A DNA stretch of 56,890 bases from Neolewinella lacunae (GCF_014349155.1 NZ_JACSIT010000092.1:1-56890), one strand, 5' to 3'; shown: positions 34,235 to 43,572, counted from the stretch's first letter. Numbers and translations: made by a program. The notes: generated by a model not told the origin, from the letters alone.

Positions 34235-36010
34235 ATGATGAAAAGTAAAATTCTACTGACCAGCTGTATTTTGGGGGTCTTTTTATTGCTGCATTCCTGC
34301 AAAGATTATCTTGACCGCACCTCTGGCCAGGTCGTCTCGGAAGAGGATGTTTTTGGCACCTTTGAAAACTTCCAAGGCTTTATCGAGCCCATGTACAGCT
34401 TGATCATTGATTACAACAGCCACGCGTTGACCACCAGTATGAATATTGGCGGGGAAATAATTGCGGCGCAAGGGTGGAGTTCCGGAGACCGGGCCCGGCT
34501 GGGCGGTTACGAAGGGTGGATAGGTGGGGGTAATACCCCCATTCTTCAATCCAATTTCTGGAGTACGGAAAAAAACAAAATTGGGAATAATGATAGTGGC
34601 ATTTGGGTAGATTCTTGGCGAGGCATTCGCATTGCGAACCTGGCCTTAGCCCGCCTGGACCAATTGACGGACGCCACGCAGGAAGAAAAGGACCTGATTG
34701 CCGGGCAGGCCCACTTTTTCCGTGGCTGGTTTCATTTTGAATTAGGCCGTTACTACGGAGGCATGCCCTACGTAGACCAGTACTTGCTTCCCGCCGATGA
34801 TCTCCAGTTGCCCCGTTTAACGTGGCACGAGATGGCCGAGCGCATTGTGGCCGATTTAGACATGGCCGCTGACTTATTACCTGAAGATTGGAACCAAACT
34901 GCCGTCGGTGCCCAATTCGGCGGGGGTAACGCCGGGCGTATTACCCGGGGGGCAGCCTTGGGCTTTAAGGCAAAGACCCTTTTGTACGCGGGGAGCCCAC
35001 TGATGAACCGCTTTTCCAATGGGCCGACCGACTTTGACCAGCAGTACATGGAAAGGGCGGCCGAAGCTGCTTGGGAAGTGATCCAAATCGCGAACCGTGG
35101 GGTGTACAGTTTAACGCCGTTTAATGAGTACAACCTCATGTTTGCCCGCAATGACGGTCTTATCCCTTGGTCTAAAGAAACCATTTTTCAAAAGGTAAGA
35201 CCGGAGAAGGGGGAAGGGGAACACCTCAATAAGCATGGCCGCCTGATGACTCCCGGCCGCTTGGGTGGGAACAACATTTGCGAAACGGTAAATCAACTCT
35301 ACGTTGATCGTTTTGAAATGCGTGACGGCAGTATTTACCGCACGGAATACGACCAAGACAATGCGCGCCGGTGGGACGACCGCGACCCTCGCTTCCGCAA
35401 TGCAATTTATGTGGACCGGGATGTAGCGGGCATCCTCCCAATTACCACCCTCGAATTTTTTACGGGGGGAATGGATGACAACTCCTCCATCATTACCCCC
35501 TACGTCTGCCATAAATTCTGGCCCGTGGGGGTCAACAACCGCGACCAGGCCTGGAGCGAATACCGCTACGTAACCCCTCACTTGCGCTTAGCGGAAATCT
35601 ATTTGATTTACGCCGAAGCCGTAAATGAGGCAAGTGGAGCCACGGGCAGAGCTGAAGGAGCAAATCTCACGGCCGTTGATGCGGTAAACATCGTTCGGGC
35701 CCGAGCTGGAATGCCCCCCGTTACTGCGGCGGCGACCGGATACGAGAGCTTCCGAGAACTGATTCGAAATGAACGCTGGGTAGAACTATGCTTTGAAGGC
35801 CAGTGGTTTAGTGACATTCGCCGTTGGAACGTGGCTCATCTGCCAGAATACAAGCCTTACGTCGACCTGGTCTTTGATCGCAACTGGACCTCCTTTACCC
35901 GTCAGGTAGTGGCCGAGCGCGTTTTTGAAAATCCCAGGCATTACTGGATGCCCATCCCTCGCTCGCAGACGCAACTTTATCTCGAATTTGGACAAAACCC
36001 GGGCTGGTAA
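34235..36010 (+). CDS. SusD-like surface glycan-binding lipoprotein 1
   Basis: A 591-residue SusD/RagB protein that caps the adjacent SusC barrel and binds incoming glycan. Lipobox LLLHSCKDYLD (start ATG 34235 or the next codon). N-terminal SusD domain has the TPR helices (GQAHFFRGWFHFELGRYYGGMPYV), and the C-terminal part has the family signature RLAEIYLIYAEAVNEASG, followed by VNIVRARAGMPPV and RNERWVELCFEGQWFSDIRRW. It ends HYWMPIPRSQTQL...NPGW, as usual. Length is standard and no extra domain is inserted. Confidence 0.95.
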   Translation: MMKSKILLTSCILGVFLLLHSCKDYLDRTSGQVVSEEDVFGTFENFQGFIEPMYSLIIDYNSHALTTSMNIGGEIIAAQGWSSGDRARLGGYEGWIGGGNTPILQSNFWSTEKNKIGNNDSGIWVDSWRGIRIANLALARLDQLTDATQEEKDLIAGQAHFFRGWFHFELGRYYGGMPYVDQYLLPADDLQLPRLTWHEMAERIVADLDMAADLLPEDWNQTAVGAQFGGGNAGRITRGAALGFKAKTLLYAGSPLMNRFSNGPTDFDQQYMERAAEAAWEVIQIANRGVYSLTPFNEYNLMFARNDGLIPWSKETIFQKVRPEKGEGEHLNKHGRLMTPGRLGGNNICETVNQLYVDRFEMRDGSIYRTEYDQDNARRWDDRDPRFRNAIYVDRDVAGILPITTLEFFTGGMDDNSSIITPYVCHKFWPVGVNNRDQAWSEYRYVTPHLRLAEIYLIYAEAVNEASGATGRAEGANLTAVDAVNIVRARAGMPPVTAAATGYESFRELIRNERWVELCFEGQWFSDIRRWNVAHLPEYKPYVDLVFDRNWTSFTRQVVAERVFENPRHYWMPIPRSQTQLYLEFGQNPGW

Positions 36011-36039
36011 CCGCTACTCACCTGATCAAACTTAATTTC

Positions 36040-39000
36040 ATGCTTTTCAATATTAAATGGCTTAAGTTAGCAGTAGCATTATTGTTGCTACCCAGCCTGA
36101 CTTTTGCCCAGAAAAACCTCACGACCGTTACCGCTCGCGTATTATCCATTAATGCCGAGCCAGTAGCCGGGGCTTCTGTTTCCACCGCAGAAGGTTCCAT
36201 TGTGGTCACTACTGATGATTCCGGTAACTTTACGATCAAAGCCAAGCCTACGGATATTTTACGCGTTGCCTCCAGTGGATTTGCGAGCCAACAAATCCAG
36301 GTATCCGACGTAGCCGCCAGCCCAGTCATTTCGCTGGAAAGACTCCCTTTTCAGCTCAGTGAGGAAGATAAAGTTAAACTCCCCTTTGGTAGTTTTAAAA
36401 AACGGCACATCGTGGGTGGAGTTACAACGCTGAACATTGAGGACATTTTGGCCTACGACAACGAACAAAATTTTAATGGTATCCTGACTGCCCGCGTCCC
36501 TGGTCTATTCGGTGGAGGAAATATTCGGGGCCTCGGAGAGGGCGTGGTCATTGTCGACGGTATTCCCCGCCCCGCCAGTTCGCTTAATCTTCAGGAAATT
36601 GACCAAATCTCCGTCTTGCGGGGAATTACCGCGCGGGCGCTTTACGGTTCCCAAGCCGAACGAGGATTGATCTACGTTACAACCAAGCGTGGCCAGCCCT
36701 TTGAGCGCCGGATGAACATCACAGCAGAGACGGGCTTTCTAAGTGCCATCAGCTTCCCGGATTACCTGGGCTCAGCGGATTACATGTCCCTTTTTAACGA
36801 GGCCCTGGCCAACGACGGAGAAGCCCCCCGCTATACCCAGGCCCAGATCGATGCAACCCGCGCAGGCACCAACCCGGTACTCAATCCAGACCAGGATTAC
36901 TTCAACAGCACCTTTTTGAGTGATATGAACCCCTTCCATAAAATCATTATGGAAGCTTCCGGAGGAAACAATAATGCGCGTTACTACCTTAATCTCGGCT
37001 GGAACCGCATTGGCAGTTTCCTGAACATCGGCGAAGGAATAAACGAAAAATCCAACCGATTTAACGTCCGTGGAAATGTAGATTACAAGTTGAACGACTG
37101 GCTTAGTTTTGGCTTGGATGGTGTTGCCGTAATCCAGTTTGATCGCAATCCGCGCTACAGCGGAGGAGACTTCTGGAGCCTGGCCAGTACCGTCCGTCCA
37201 GACGCATTCCCCTTACTCATTCCCGCTGACCAAATTGGGGAAAACCTGTTGCCTTCAGCCACCCTAGTGAACGGGAATTTTGTGCTCGGCGGTACCAACG
37301 AGTTTCCTGACCAGAATGTCTACGGAGAGTTGGTCCTGAATGGTTTTCGCGAAACTACCGACCGGGTGGTTCAGATCAACTCTGGCCTCGACTTTGATCT
37401 TTCGGGAATTACACCCGGCCTGACGGCCAAGGCTTATCTTTCTTTTGACTTCATTAATTCGTTTGTGGTAAACCAGACGAATGATTACGCCGTGTACCAG
37501 TCCTTCCAAGGGACCGATTCTTTGGGGAATCCCGTCACTAATTACCAGCGCTTGGGCAATGATGTGCGCAGTGATGACCAAATTATTAACAACAACGATA
37601 TCGGCTTCTCCCGTCGCCTCGGAACCTACGGAGTGATTGATTACGAACACCGACTCAATGGAGGCCCCAACCGCCTGAAACTGACGGCGCTGGCCTACCG
37701 CGATGAATTCAGCACCAGAGATGAACTTCAGTTTCAGAAGAACCTCCATTTTGGTCTGCGCGCCAACTATGCGATAGCCGATAAGTACATCTTCGAGGCC
37801 GTGGGCACCTACGCTGGCTCACCCCGCTTCATCGAAGAAAACCGCTGGGCATTTTCTCCTAGCCTCGGCGCATCCTGGGTGTTATCGGAAGAAAAGTTCC
37901 TCGCGGAGAGTAAAGTATTTGACTACCTGAAATTAAACGCTAGCTGGGGCATCATCAATACCGACCAGGGCGTGGAGGATTTTTACCTGTACCGGACCTC
38001 GTTCACGCAAGGAGGGAACTTTTTCTACAACGACGGCGTATTTTTTAACAATATCCTCAACCTGACCTCCGGAAACGAAGGCCTGGGCTGGATTAAGCGC
38101 AAGGAGCTGAACATCGGTTTTGAGGCCAAACTGGGCAAGTCCCTGTGGCTGGAAACCAACTATTTCCGGTCTCAATCAAGTGACCAGATTACCCGCCTGA
38201 CCCAGACCTACCCAGGCCTCTTGGGAGGTGATGACTTTACTCCTCTGGAGAACTTTGAAAGTTACCTGGATAGTGGCCTGGAACTGGGCGCTAACTGGGA
38301 GAATAAGGTTGGGAAGTTCACGTACAGCCTGGGGGTCAACCTCGTTTATGCTACGCCCAAAGCTTTGATTGTGAACGAATCGGACGGACTGCCTGATTAC
38401 CGCCGCCGGCAAGGCCAGCCCACTGACGCCATTTTTGGCTACGTCTCCGAAGGCTTTTTTGCCAACCAGGAAGATATTGACAACCACGCCGTGCAAACCT
38501 TCGGCGAAGTACAACCCGGTGACATCAAGTACCGGGACCTGAACAACGACGGCATCATTAATCAGGACGATCAGGAAATCATCGGCAATGCCAGCGCGCG
38601 CTTCCAGTATGGATTGAACCTGCGTTTGGGATACGGAGGCTTTACCCTCTTCGTACAAGGGTTGGGACAAACGGGCGGTGATCGTTACTTCAACAACCCT
38701 TATTACTGGGTATTTGGTGACCGCAAATATTCCACCGAAGTGCTGGATCGCTGGACGCCAGAAACGGCTGCTACGGCCACCTACCCTCGGCTGTCTTCAC
38801 GCAATAACCCCAACAACTTCCGCAACTCTACCCAGTGGCTGTACGATAACGGCTTTTTCAATCTTCGGCGGGTGCAACTGAGTTATAGCCTTCCCCAACT
38901 TTTCAACGGTATGCAGACGGCGACCATTTACCTGCGGGCGGCCAATCTATTCACCATCGCTGATGCGCTGGAAGAAAGGGAACTGAACATAGGTACCGCA

Positions 39001-39045
39001 CCCCAGACGCGAACCTATGCCGCGGGAATTATCGCCTCGTTCTAA
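36040..39045 (+). CDS. SusC-like TonB-dependent outer-membrane transporter 2
   Basis: A second SusC-like receptor, 1001 residues. Signal peptide ends LPSLTFAQ. A carboxypeptidase-regulatory-like domain (about 30-105; GNFTIKAKPTDILRV) is followed by an atypical connector, with no VVVVGYG motif: instead KLPFGSFKKRHIVGGVTTL. The plug (GNIRGLGEGVVIVDGIPRP, ALYGSQAERGLIYVTTKRGQ) and barrel are normal, ending RTYAAGIIASF. It is diverged from SusC 1, so the two pairs are not a recent duplication. Likely a different oligosaccharide or a different size class (inference). 29 bp after SusD 1. Confidence 0.95.
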   Translation: MLFNIKWLKLAVALLLLPSLTFAQKNLTTVTARVLSINAEPVAGASVSTAEGSIVVTTDDSGNFTIKAKPTDILRVASSGFASQQIQVSDVAASPVISLERLPFQLSEEDKVKLPFGSFKKRHIVGGVTTLNIEDILAYDNEQNFNGILTARVPGLFGGGNIRGLGEGVVIVDGIPRPASSLNLQEIDQISVLRGITARALYGSQAERGLIYVTTKRGQPFERRMNITAETGFLSAISFPDYLGSADYMSLFNEALANDGEAPRYTQAQIDATRAGTNPVLNPDQDYFNSTFLSDMNPFHKIIMEASGGNNNARYYLNLGWNRIGSFLNIGEGINEKSNRFNVRGNVDYKLNDWLSFGLDGVAVIQFDRNPRYSGGDFWSLASTVRPDAFPLLIPADQIGENLLPSATLVNGNFVLGGTNEFPDQNVYGELVLNGFRETTDRVVQINSGLDFDLSGITPGLTAKAYLSFDFINSFVVNQTNDYAVYQSFQGTDSLGNPVTNYQRLGNDVRSDDQIINNNDIGFSRRLGTYGVIDYEHRLNGGPNRLKLTALAYRDEFSTRDELQFQKNLHFGLRANYAIADKYIFEAVGTYAGSPRFIEENRWAFSPSLGASWVLSEEKFLAESKVFDYLKLNASWGIINTDQGVEDFYLYRTSFTQGGNFFYNDGVFFNNILNLTSGNEGLGWIKRKELNIGFEAKLGKSLWLETNYFRSQSSDQITRLTQTYPGLLGGDDFTPLENFESYLDSGLELGANWENKVGKFTYSLGVNLVYATPKALIVNESDGLPDYRRRQGQPTDAIFGYVSEGFFANQEDIDNHAVQTFGEVQPGDIKYRDLNNDGIINQDDQEIIGNASARFQYGLNLRLGYGGFTLFVQGLGQTGGDRYFNNPYYWVFGDRKYSTEVLDRWTPETAATATYPRLSSRNNPNNFRNSTQWLYDNGFFNLRRVQLSYSLPQLFNGMQTATIYLRAANLFTIADALEERELNIGTAPQTRTYAAGIIASF

Positions 39046-39054
39046 CCACTCCTT

Positions 39055-39090
39055 CCCGGAGGCGGGGAAATCAAACGCTCCGCCTCCGGG
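39055..39090 (+). promoter_or_regulatory. Intercistronic hairpin between SusC 2 and SusD 2
   Basis: Perfect 11-bp stem CCCGGAGGCGG (39055-39065) / CCGCCTCCGGG (39080-39090), 14-nt loop. No T-run follows, so it is not a classic terminator. It could stabilise the mRNA or set the SusC:SusD ratio. Confidence 0.55.
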
Positions 39091-39106
39091 AGACAAAGAA
39101 CAAAAA

Positions 39107-41341
39107 ATGAAAAATCTAACAACATACTTTGCATTGTTCCTGCTGGGTGGGGTCTTGTTCTCCTGCCAGGAATTTCTGGCTCCAGAGGAAGACAATGCCC
39201 TTACGCGGGAAGACATCATTGCTAACCCCTCGCTAGCGGAAGGGATTTTGCTCAAAGCTTATCAGGAGCTTCCCAATGACATCTTCGGCAATCTTGACCT
39301 GGCTATTGCCAGCGATGAAGCAACGGGAAACCTGATCACCTCCAACATCGTTGCCATCGCCACCGGAGGCTGGCAAGCGGCCAACGACCCACTCGCTAAG
39401 TGGGATTATGCGTACAAAAACATTCAGTACGTAAATCGCTTTCTGGAAATCGCGGACGAGGTACGCTGGTCTACCCAGGATCCTAGCCTGGACCAACTCT
39501 TCCGGCAACGGCTCGTTGGGGAAGCCCACGGCTTACGCGCTTACTACCAAATGTTACTCCTGCAACATCACGCTGGCGTAACCACCGACGGCCAGCTATT
39601 AGGCTTCCCCATTGTACTCGAGCCCTTGACCATTGATGACAACCTTTTTCTCCCCAGAAATACCTACCAAGAGTGCCTGGCGCAAATTATGTCCGATTGT
39701 GATGTGGCCATCCAAAACATTGCCGCCTCCTACGCCAATGCAGACCCCAACGGTGGCAATTTCCTCAATGGCCGGGTCGAAGCCGAAGACTATGACGAAG
39801 GCGGACAAGGCGTCGGGTATAACGACGCCGACCCCGAAAATAATATTGGCGGACAGTACCGCAGCGATGGGGTCGATATTGAAAGGGTTACCGGCGAAAG
39901 TGGTTTTAACGTTGGCTGGACCAACGACGGCGAATGGCTCAATTATACCCAAGAGCGCATCTTCGCCGGCCGCTACAACATCACCGCACGAATGGCCTCG
40001 AACAGTGGAGCACCCGGGCAGCTGCGTATCCTGATCGGGGACAATTCCGCCTCCCTGGAGGAAGTGGCCATCATTCAGGCGGGAAATACCGGAGGATGGC
40101 AAACGTGGCAGGAATTTACCGTCGAAGGTATACAACTCGAAGGCGGAACAAACCAAGTTATCCGGTTTGAAATCGTGAACGGTGGATTTAACCTTGATTA
40201 CGTAAGCTTTGATAAAACGGATCCATTTCCCTCCCCCAGTGTAGCGTTCAACGGGCAAGAATACAGCGTGCTGACCTATGATCGGGCGATGGGGGCCCGG
40301 TGGCGCAACCGCTTTACCGGAAGTGCGGGCCACGCCCTGAAAGCCCGGGCTGCCCTCTACGGTGCCAGCCCCGCTTACCAGGCCGGTAGTGGCGTCAATT
40401 GGGAAAATGCGGCAGCCATCGCAGGGGCTTTCCTCGCCGGAAGTGGTGGCCTGGATGTCGTCACTCCCAATGGCATTACCTACTACCAAAATAGCCTCAA
40501 CGAAGACATCATCTGGAACAATAGCCAGGTTTTTGCCAATAACAGCAACCGCTCTAACTGGGAACAGCAAAATTTCCCACCCTCTTTGTTTGGACTCGGC
40601 AGAACCAACCCCAGCCATAACCTGGCAGCGTCCTTCCCCATGGATAACGGATTTCCCATCGATAATCCAAACAGTGGATACGATGATTTTCTGCCTTACA
40701 TTGGCCGGGATGCACGCTTTTATGCCTACCTCATCAGTAACGGCAGTTTCTTCAAGGGCAGAACCATCGGCACCAGCGTAAACAACGAAATAGACGGCAT
40801 TAATGCTCTGGATAATTCTACCCGCACGGGATATTACCTGCGGAAGTTTATGGACGAAACCGTAAACCTCGAAGCCGGTAGGCAGGTTGCTACCCTTCAT
40901 CATTATACCCACCTCCGCTTCACCGAAGTACTGCTCAATTACGCCGAGGCCGCTAACGAAGCCTGGGGCCCCGACGGCGATCCCAATGGCTACGGCTTTA
41001 CCGCCCGCCAGGTCATTTCCGCCCTCCGAGGCCGGGCCGGCATCAGCCAACCCGATGCTTACCTCATCAGCCGGAGCGGAAAAGAGGCGATGCGAACTTT
41101 AATTCGCAATGAGCGAAAACTAGAACTCTGCTTCGAGGGACATCGCTTCTGGGATCTTCGCCGCTGGAATGATTTACCCGCCATCACGCAGCCCATTCAA
41201 GGGGTTTTCATCGACGCTAATACTTTCCAGTTTGACGTCAGAAATATTGAAAATCGTCCTTATCAGGATTATATGATTTATGGACCAATTCCACTTGACG
41301 AGGTTCTCAAGTACGATATTCAACAAAACCGCGGCTGGTAA
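39107..41341 (+). CDS. SusD-like lipoprotein 2 with inserted CBM6 domain
   Basis: A 744-residue SusD homologue, about 150 residues longer than usual. ATG 39107 opens on a lipoprotein signal (FLLGGVLFSC); the in-frame ATG at 39017 overlaps SusC 2 and is rejected. The N-terminal SusD part includes GEAHGLRAYYQMLLLQHHAG. At about residues 221-375 a CBM6-like beta-sandwich is inserted: VEAEDYDEGGQGVGYNDAD, GWTNDGEWLNYT and GGFNLDYVSFDKT are its typical strands. SusD then resumes (YSVLTYDRAMGARWRNRF) to the signature FTEVLLNYAEAANEA and RNERKLELCFEGHRFWDLRRW. The frame is continuous across both joins. The insertion would give this SusD an extra glycan-binding site. Confidence 0.92.
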   Translation: MKNLTTYFALFLLGGVLFSCQEFLAPEEDNALTREDIIANPSLAEGILLKAYQELPNDIFGNLDLAIASDEATGNLITSNIVAIATGGWQAANDPLAKWDYAYKNIQYVNRFLEIADEVRWSTQDPSLDQLFRQRLVGEAHGLRAYYQMLLLQHHAGVTTDGQLLGFPIVLEPLTIDDNLFLPRNTYQECLAQIMSDCDVAIQNIAASYANADPNGGNFLNGRVEAEDYDEGGQGVGYNDADPENNIGGQYRSDGVDIERVTGESGFNVGWTNDGEWLNYTQERIFAGRYNITARMASNSGAPGQLRILIGDNSASLEEVAIIQAGNTGGWQTWQEFTVEGIQLEGGTNQVIRFEIVNGGFNLDYVSFDKTDPFPSPSVAFNGQEYSVLTYDRAMGARWRNRFTGSAGHALKARAALYGASPAYQAGSGVNWENAAAIAGAFLAGSGGLDVVTPNGITYYQNSLNEDIIWNNSQVFANNSNRSNWEQQNFPPSLFGLGRTNPSHNLAASFPMDNGFPIDNPNSGYDDFLPYIGRDARFYAYLISNGSFFKGRTIGTSVNNEIDGINALDNSTRTGYYLRKFMDETVNLEAGRQVATLHHYTHLRFTEVLLNYAEAANEAWGPDGDPNGYGFTARQVISALRGRAGISQPDAYLISRSGKEAMRTLIRNERKLELCFEGHRFWDLRRWNDLPAITQPIQGVFIDANTFQFDVRNIENRPYQDYMIYGPIPLDEVLKYDIQQNRGW

Positions 41342-41364
41342 GCCTCTTCAGAATCGCTTCTACT

Positions 41365-42405
41365 ATGAAAGTAATTAATAAAGCACCCCTCTTTTTGCTG
41401 TTGGCTTCCCTGCTGTACACTGGCTGTGAAAACCAGGAAATCACTTTTGATGATTTTGATTATACGGCGGTCTATTTCCCCCTGCAATCCCCGCTGCGTA
41501 CCCTGGTTTTAGGGAGCGACCGCATCGATAATTCATTGGATAATGAATTGAAATTCAACGTTGGCGTCAGCATCGGCGGACTCTACACGAATGACCAGGA
41601 ATGGACGGTAGGTGTTGATTTTGCTCCTGAACTCGCCCAAGGCTTGAAAAATGTCGCGGGAGATTCGCTGTACCTCCTGCCAAATGCCTACATCCGGCAG
41701 GTAAGCCCGGCGGTCCCGGGGCAGGCCATTATTCCCGCCGGGGAATACAACGCGCTTTTCGAATTCCAACTCGAAGATGCTTTCCTGGACGATCCTTTAG
41801 CCTGGACGGGCCAGTACGTATTACCCTTGCGCCTCGTAGAAACCAGCGCGGATTCAATTCTCATCGGCCGTTCCAACCTCCCCAACCCCGACCCCCGCGT
41901 AGCCAGTGACTGGGCCGTAGATGCCTCACCCAAAGATTTCACCCTTTTTGGCATTAAATTCGTTAATCAGTTTCACGGCAATTATTTACAGCGCGGCCGG
42001 GTAATCCAAACCAATGCCCAAGGACAAACAATTGGTACGACGCGCTACCGGGCCAATTTCCTTACGCAAAATACCATTTGGACTTTAAGTACCCGCGGAC
42101 GCAATACCGTGGTAACCAACGGAGTAGCCAATGAAGTGGGGACCGGATTTGGGATGCAACTCAATATCAGTGGCAATCAAATTACTATTTCTCCAGCACC
42201 GGGCACGCAGTACGCAGTTTCCGGCACTGGCACCTTTATTCCCGCTTCCGAAAGCCCTGAATTATGGGGCGGAACTACCCACAATACCCTGCATTTAAAT
42301 TATGCCTATACGGTAGGGGAAAACGTATTTATGGCTACTGATACCTTGGTTATTCGGGACCGAAACATTACTTTCGAGGAAATTGATCTGGTCGTTGTAG
42401 AGTGA
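41365..42405 (+). CDS. DUF1735 surface glycan-binding lipoprotein (SusE-position)
   Basis: A 346-residue lipoprotein, signal ending LLYTGCENQ. The N-terminal half fits the DUF1735/BT_3987-like domain (DYTAVYFPLQSPLRTLVLG, NELKFNVGVSIGG, IPAGEYNALFEFQL, YVLPLRLVETS). The C-terminal half (about 205-346; FHGNYLQRGRVIQT, TIWTLSTRGRNTVVTNG, MATDTLVIRDRN) looks like the DUF5627/DUF4361 type. Such proteins follow SusD genes and bind glycan on the cell surface in SusE/SusF fashion. It is 23 bp after SusD 2 and last in the operon, directly before a strong terminator. Confidence 0.85.
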   Translation: MKVINKAPLFLLLASLLYTGCENQEITFDDFDYTAVYFPLQSPLRTLVLGSDRIDNSLDNELKFNVGVSIGGLYTNDQEWTVGVDFAPELAQGLKNVAGDSLYLLPNAYIRQVSPAVPGQAIIPAGEYNALFEFQLEDAFLDDPLAWTGQYVLPLRLVETSADSILIGRSNLPNPDPRVASDWAVDASPKDFTLFGIKFVNQFHGNYLQRGRVIQTNAQGQTIGTTRYRANFLTQNTIWTLSTRGRNTVVTNGVANEVGTGFGMQLNISGNQITISPAPGTQYAVSGTGTFIPASESPELWGGTTHNTLHLNYAYTVGENVFMATDTLVIRDRNITFEEIDLVVVE

Positions 42406-42439
42406 TTTCGCTCTGCGCCGTAAAGCGGATCTGGCTTTT

Positions 42440-42472
42440 AACGCACCTCTCTCCCGGGGTGCGTTTTTTTTT
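42440..42472 (+). terminator. Rho-independent terminator closing the SusCD operon
   Basis: Stem AACGCACC (42440-42447) / GGTGCGTT (42458-42465), with a T-run to 42472, 35 bp after the DUF1735 stop. Confidence 0.9.
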
Positions 42473-42671
42473 GCGGCGGGCATGGCGGCGTAAGTCTTCA
42501 GTCCGCCCGGTAAGGATCAAGGAGTCAGCCGAGTTAATACTACCGAGCCCCCATCAGGCACTAGCGCTGTTGCTGGGCACGGGTAGGAGGTAAGTACCGA
42601 ACCATTTGAATGTAGAAATGAAATTATACACCAAAGAGTTGTAGTAGCCGGGGTAGCATCTCCTGACTTTG

Positions 42672-42690
42672 TGCGCGGCCGCAGGTGCAT
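42672..42690 (-). repeat. Dispersed GC-rich repeat, left arm of inverted pair
   Basis: TGCGCGGCCGCAGGTGCAT on the plus strand. Minus-strand reading matches TTGCACCTGCGGCCGCGCC except at the two end bases. Confidence 0.8.
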
Positions 42691-42770
42691 CCCTAGGGAC
42701 AAAAGCAAAGTATGGGACCAGTAAACGTCTTTTGCGCCTTACCTTACCCTGCGCTTCAAAGTGACTTACC

Positions 42771-42789
42771 TTGCACCTGCGGCCGCGCC
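42771..42789 (+). repeat. Dispersed GC-rich repeat, right arm of inverted pair
   Basis: TTGCACCTGCGGCCGCGCC, the consensus form, 21 bp beyond the 3' end of the LytTR regulator gene. Confidence 0.82.
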
Positions 42790-42810
42790 ATATTAAATGC
42801 AGAAGCACTT

Positions 42811-43572
42811 TTATTTCAGCATTTTCAGGGCGGCTAAGAACTCCTTGCGGTAGGTATTCCCGATGGGAAGGGTTTCTCCGTTGATGGTGATGGAGGATTC
42901 TCCCAGGTTGATCGTTTCGATGAGCTGGGTGTTGATGAGGTAGGACTTATGAATGCGCAAAAAGCCTAGTTCAGGTAACTCGCCTTCTAAGGTTTTTAAC
43001 TGGGTGCTGGTGGGGTAACTGCGGCTGCCCACTTTGGCAATGCTCATCTTTTGGTCGGCGTAAAAATAGGCCACTTGGTTGAGCGGGATGGTTTTAAAGA
43101 CATCGCCTACTTTGAAATATAGGCTGTGCTGCTGGGCGGTGGGGTGTGCAGCGTTTTCGCCGTCCCGGTTTTTATCGGGATCGAAGGTGGGCATAAGGGC
43201 AATATCGATGGCTTGGTAAACCTTTACGCGGGATAATTCCTTGCTCAGAAATCCCGCCGGGCGGGTGTGGCGTGCGTACGCGTAATACTCCTCCGTATGG
43301 TTGGAAGTGAGATAAATAATGGGGGTTTGAATGTGCCGCCGGCGGAGTTCTTCGGCCAGCATAATGCCATTCCTCCCTGGCCCGAGGTGGATGTCAATCA
43401 GTAAAAGATCGATGTCCTCTTCGTCCTCGATTGCCCGCAGCGCCTCTTCGTAAGTAACTGCGTAGTGCAGCTTATGGAAAGACATTTGGTTGAGCAGCAG
43501 GGTGAGCAAATTTACAAAGCGGTGGTCGTCTTCCACCACCAGAATAGTGGCGTCTTCGATTTTCTTTTTCAT
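42811..43572 (-). CDS. LytTR-family response regulator
   Basis: A 253-residue cytoplasmic regulator. N-terminal receiver domain (about 8-125) with the acidic pocket VVEDDH, phosphoacceptor D60 in LLLIDIHLG, the conserved Thr/Ser region IIYLTSN and Lys in FLSKE. After a charged linker, a C-terminal LytTR DNA-binding domain (about 150-253): VAYFYADQKMSIAKV, LGFLRIHKSYLIN, INGETLPIGNTYRKEF. The partner kinase is the gene immediately upstream, 90 bp away, so the two form one two-component operon. Position directly after the SusCD block makes control of this locus possible, but LytTR regulators are not the usual PUL regulators. Start ATG 43572. Confidence 0.94.
   Translation of the reverse strand: MKKKIEDATILVVEDDHRFVNLLTLLLNQMSFHKLHYAVTYEEALRAIEDEEDIDLLLIDIHLGPGRNGIMLAEELRRRHIQTPIIYLTSNHTEEYYAYARHTRPAGFLSKELSRVKVYQAIDIALMPTFDPDKNRDGENAAHPTAQQHSLYFKVGDVFKTIPLNQVAYFYADQKMSIAKVGSRSYPTSTQLKTLEGELPELGFLRIHKSYLINTQLIETINLGESSITINGETLPIGNTYRKEFLAALKMLK

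Larger units (their letters stand above)
42473..42810. other. 338-bp gap with an inverted pair of dispersed repeats
   Basis: Lies between the convergent SusCD operon and the LytTR regulator. No gene is supported. Two copies of the dispersed repeat in opposite orientation (42672-42690 and 42771-42789) enclose 80 bp. Folded, they would form a 17 to 18-bp stem, the most regular inverted pair in the window. Confidence 0.6.

Noticed and set aside
42093-42106. CGCGGACGCAATACC as another copy of the dispersed repeat
   Set aside because: Only about ten bases match and the rest of the consensus is absent.
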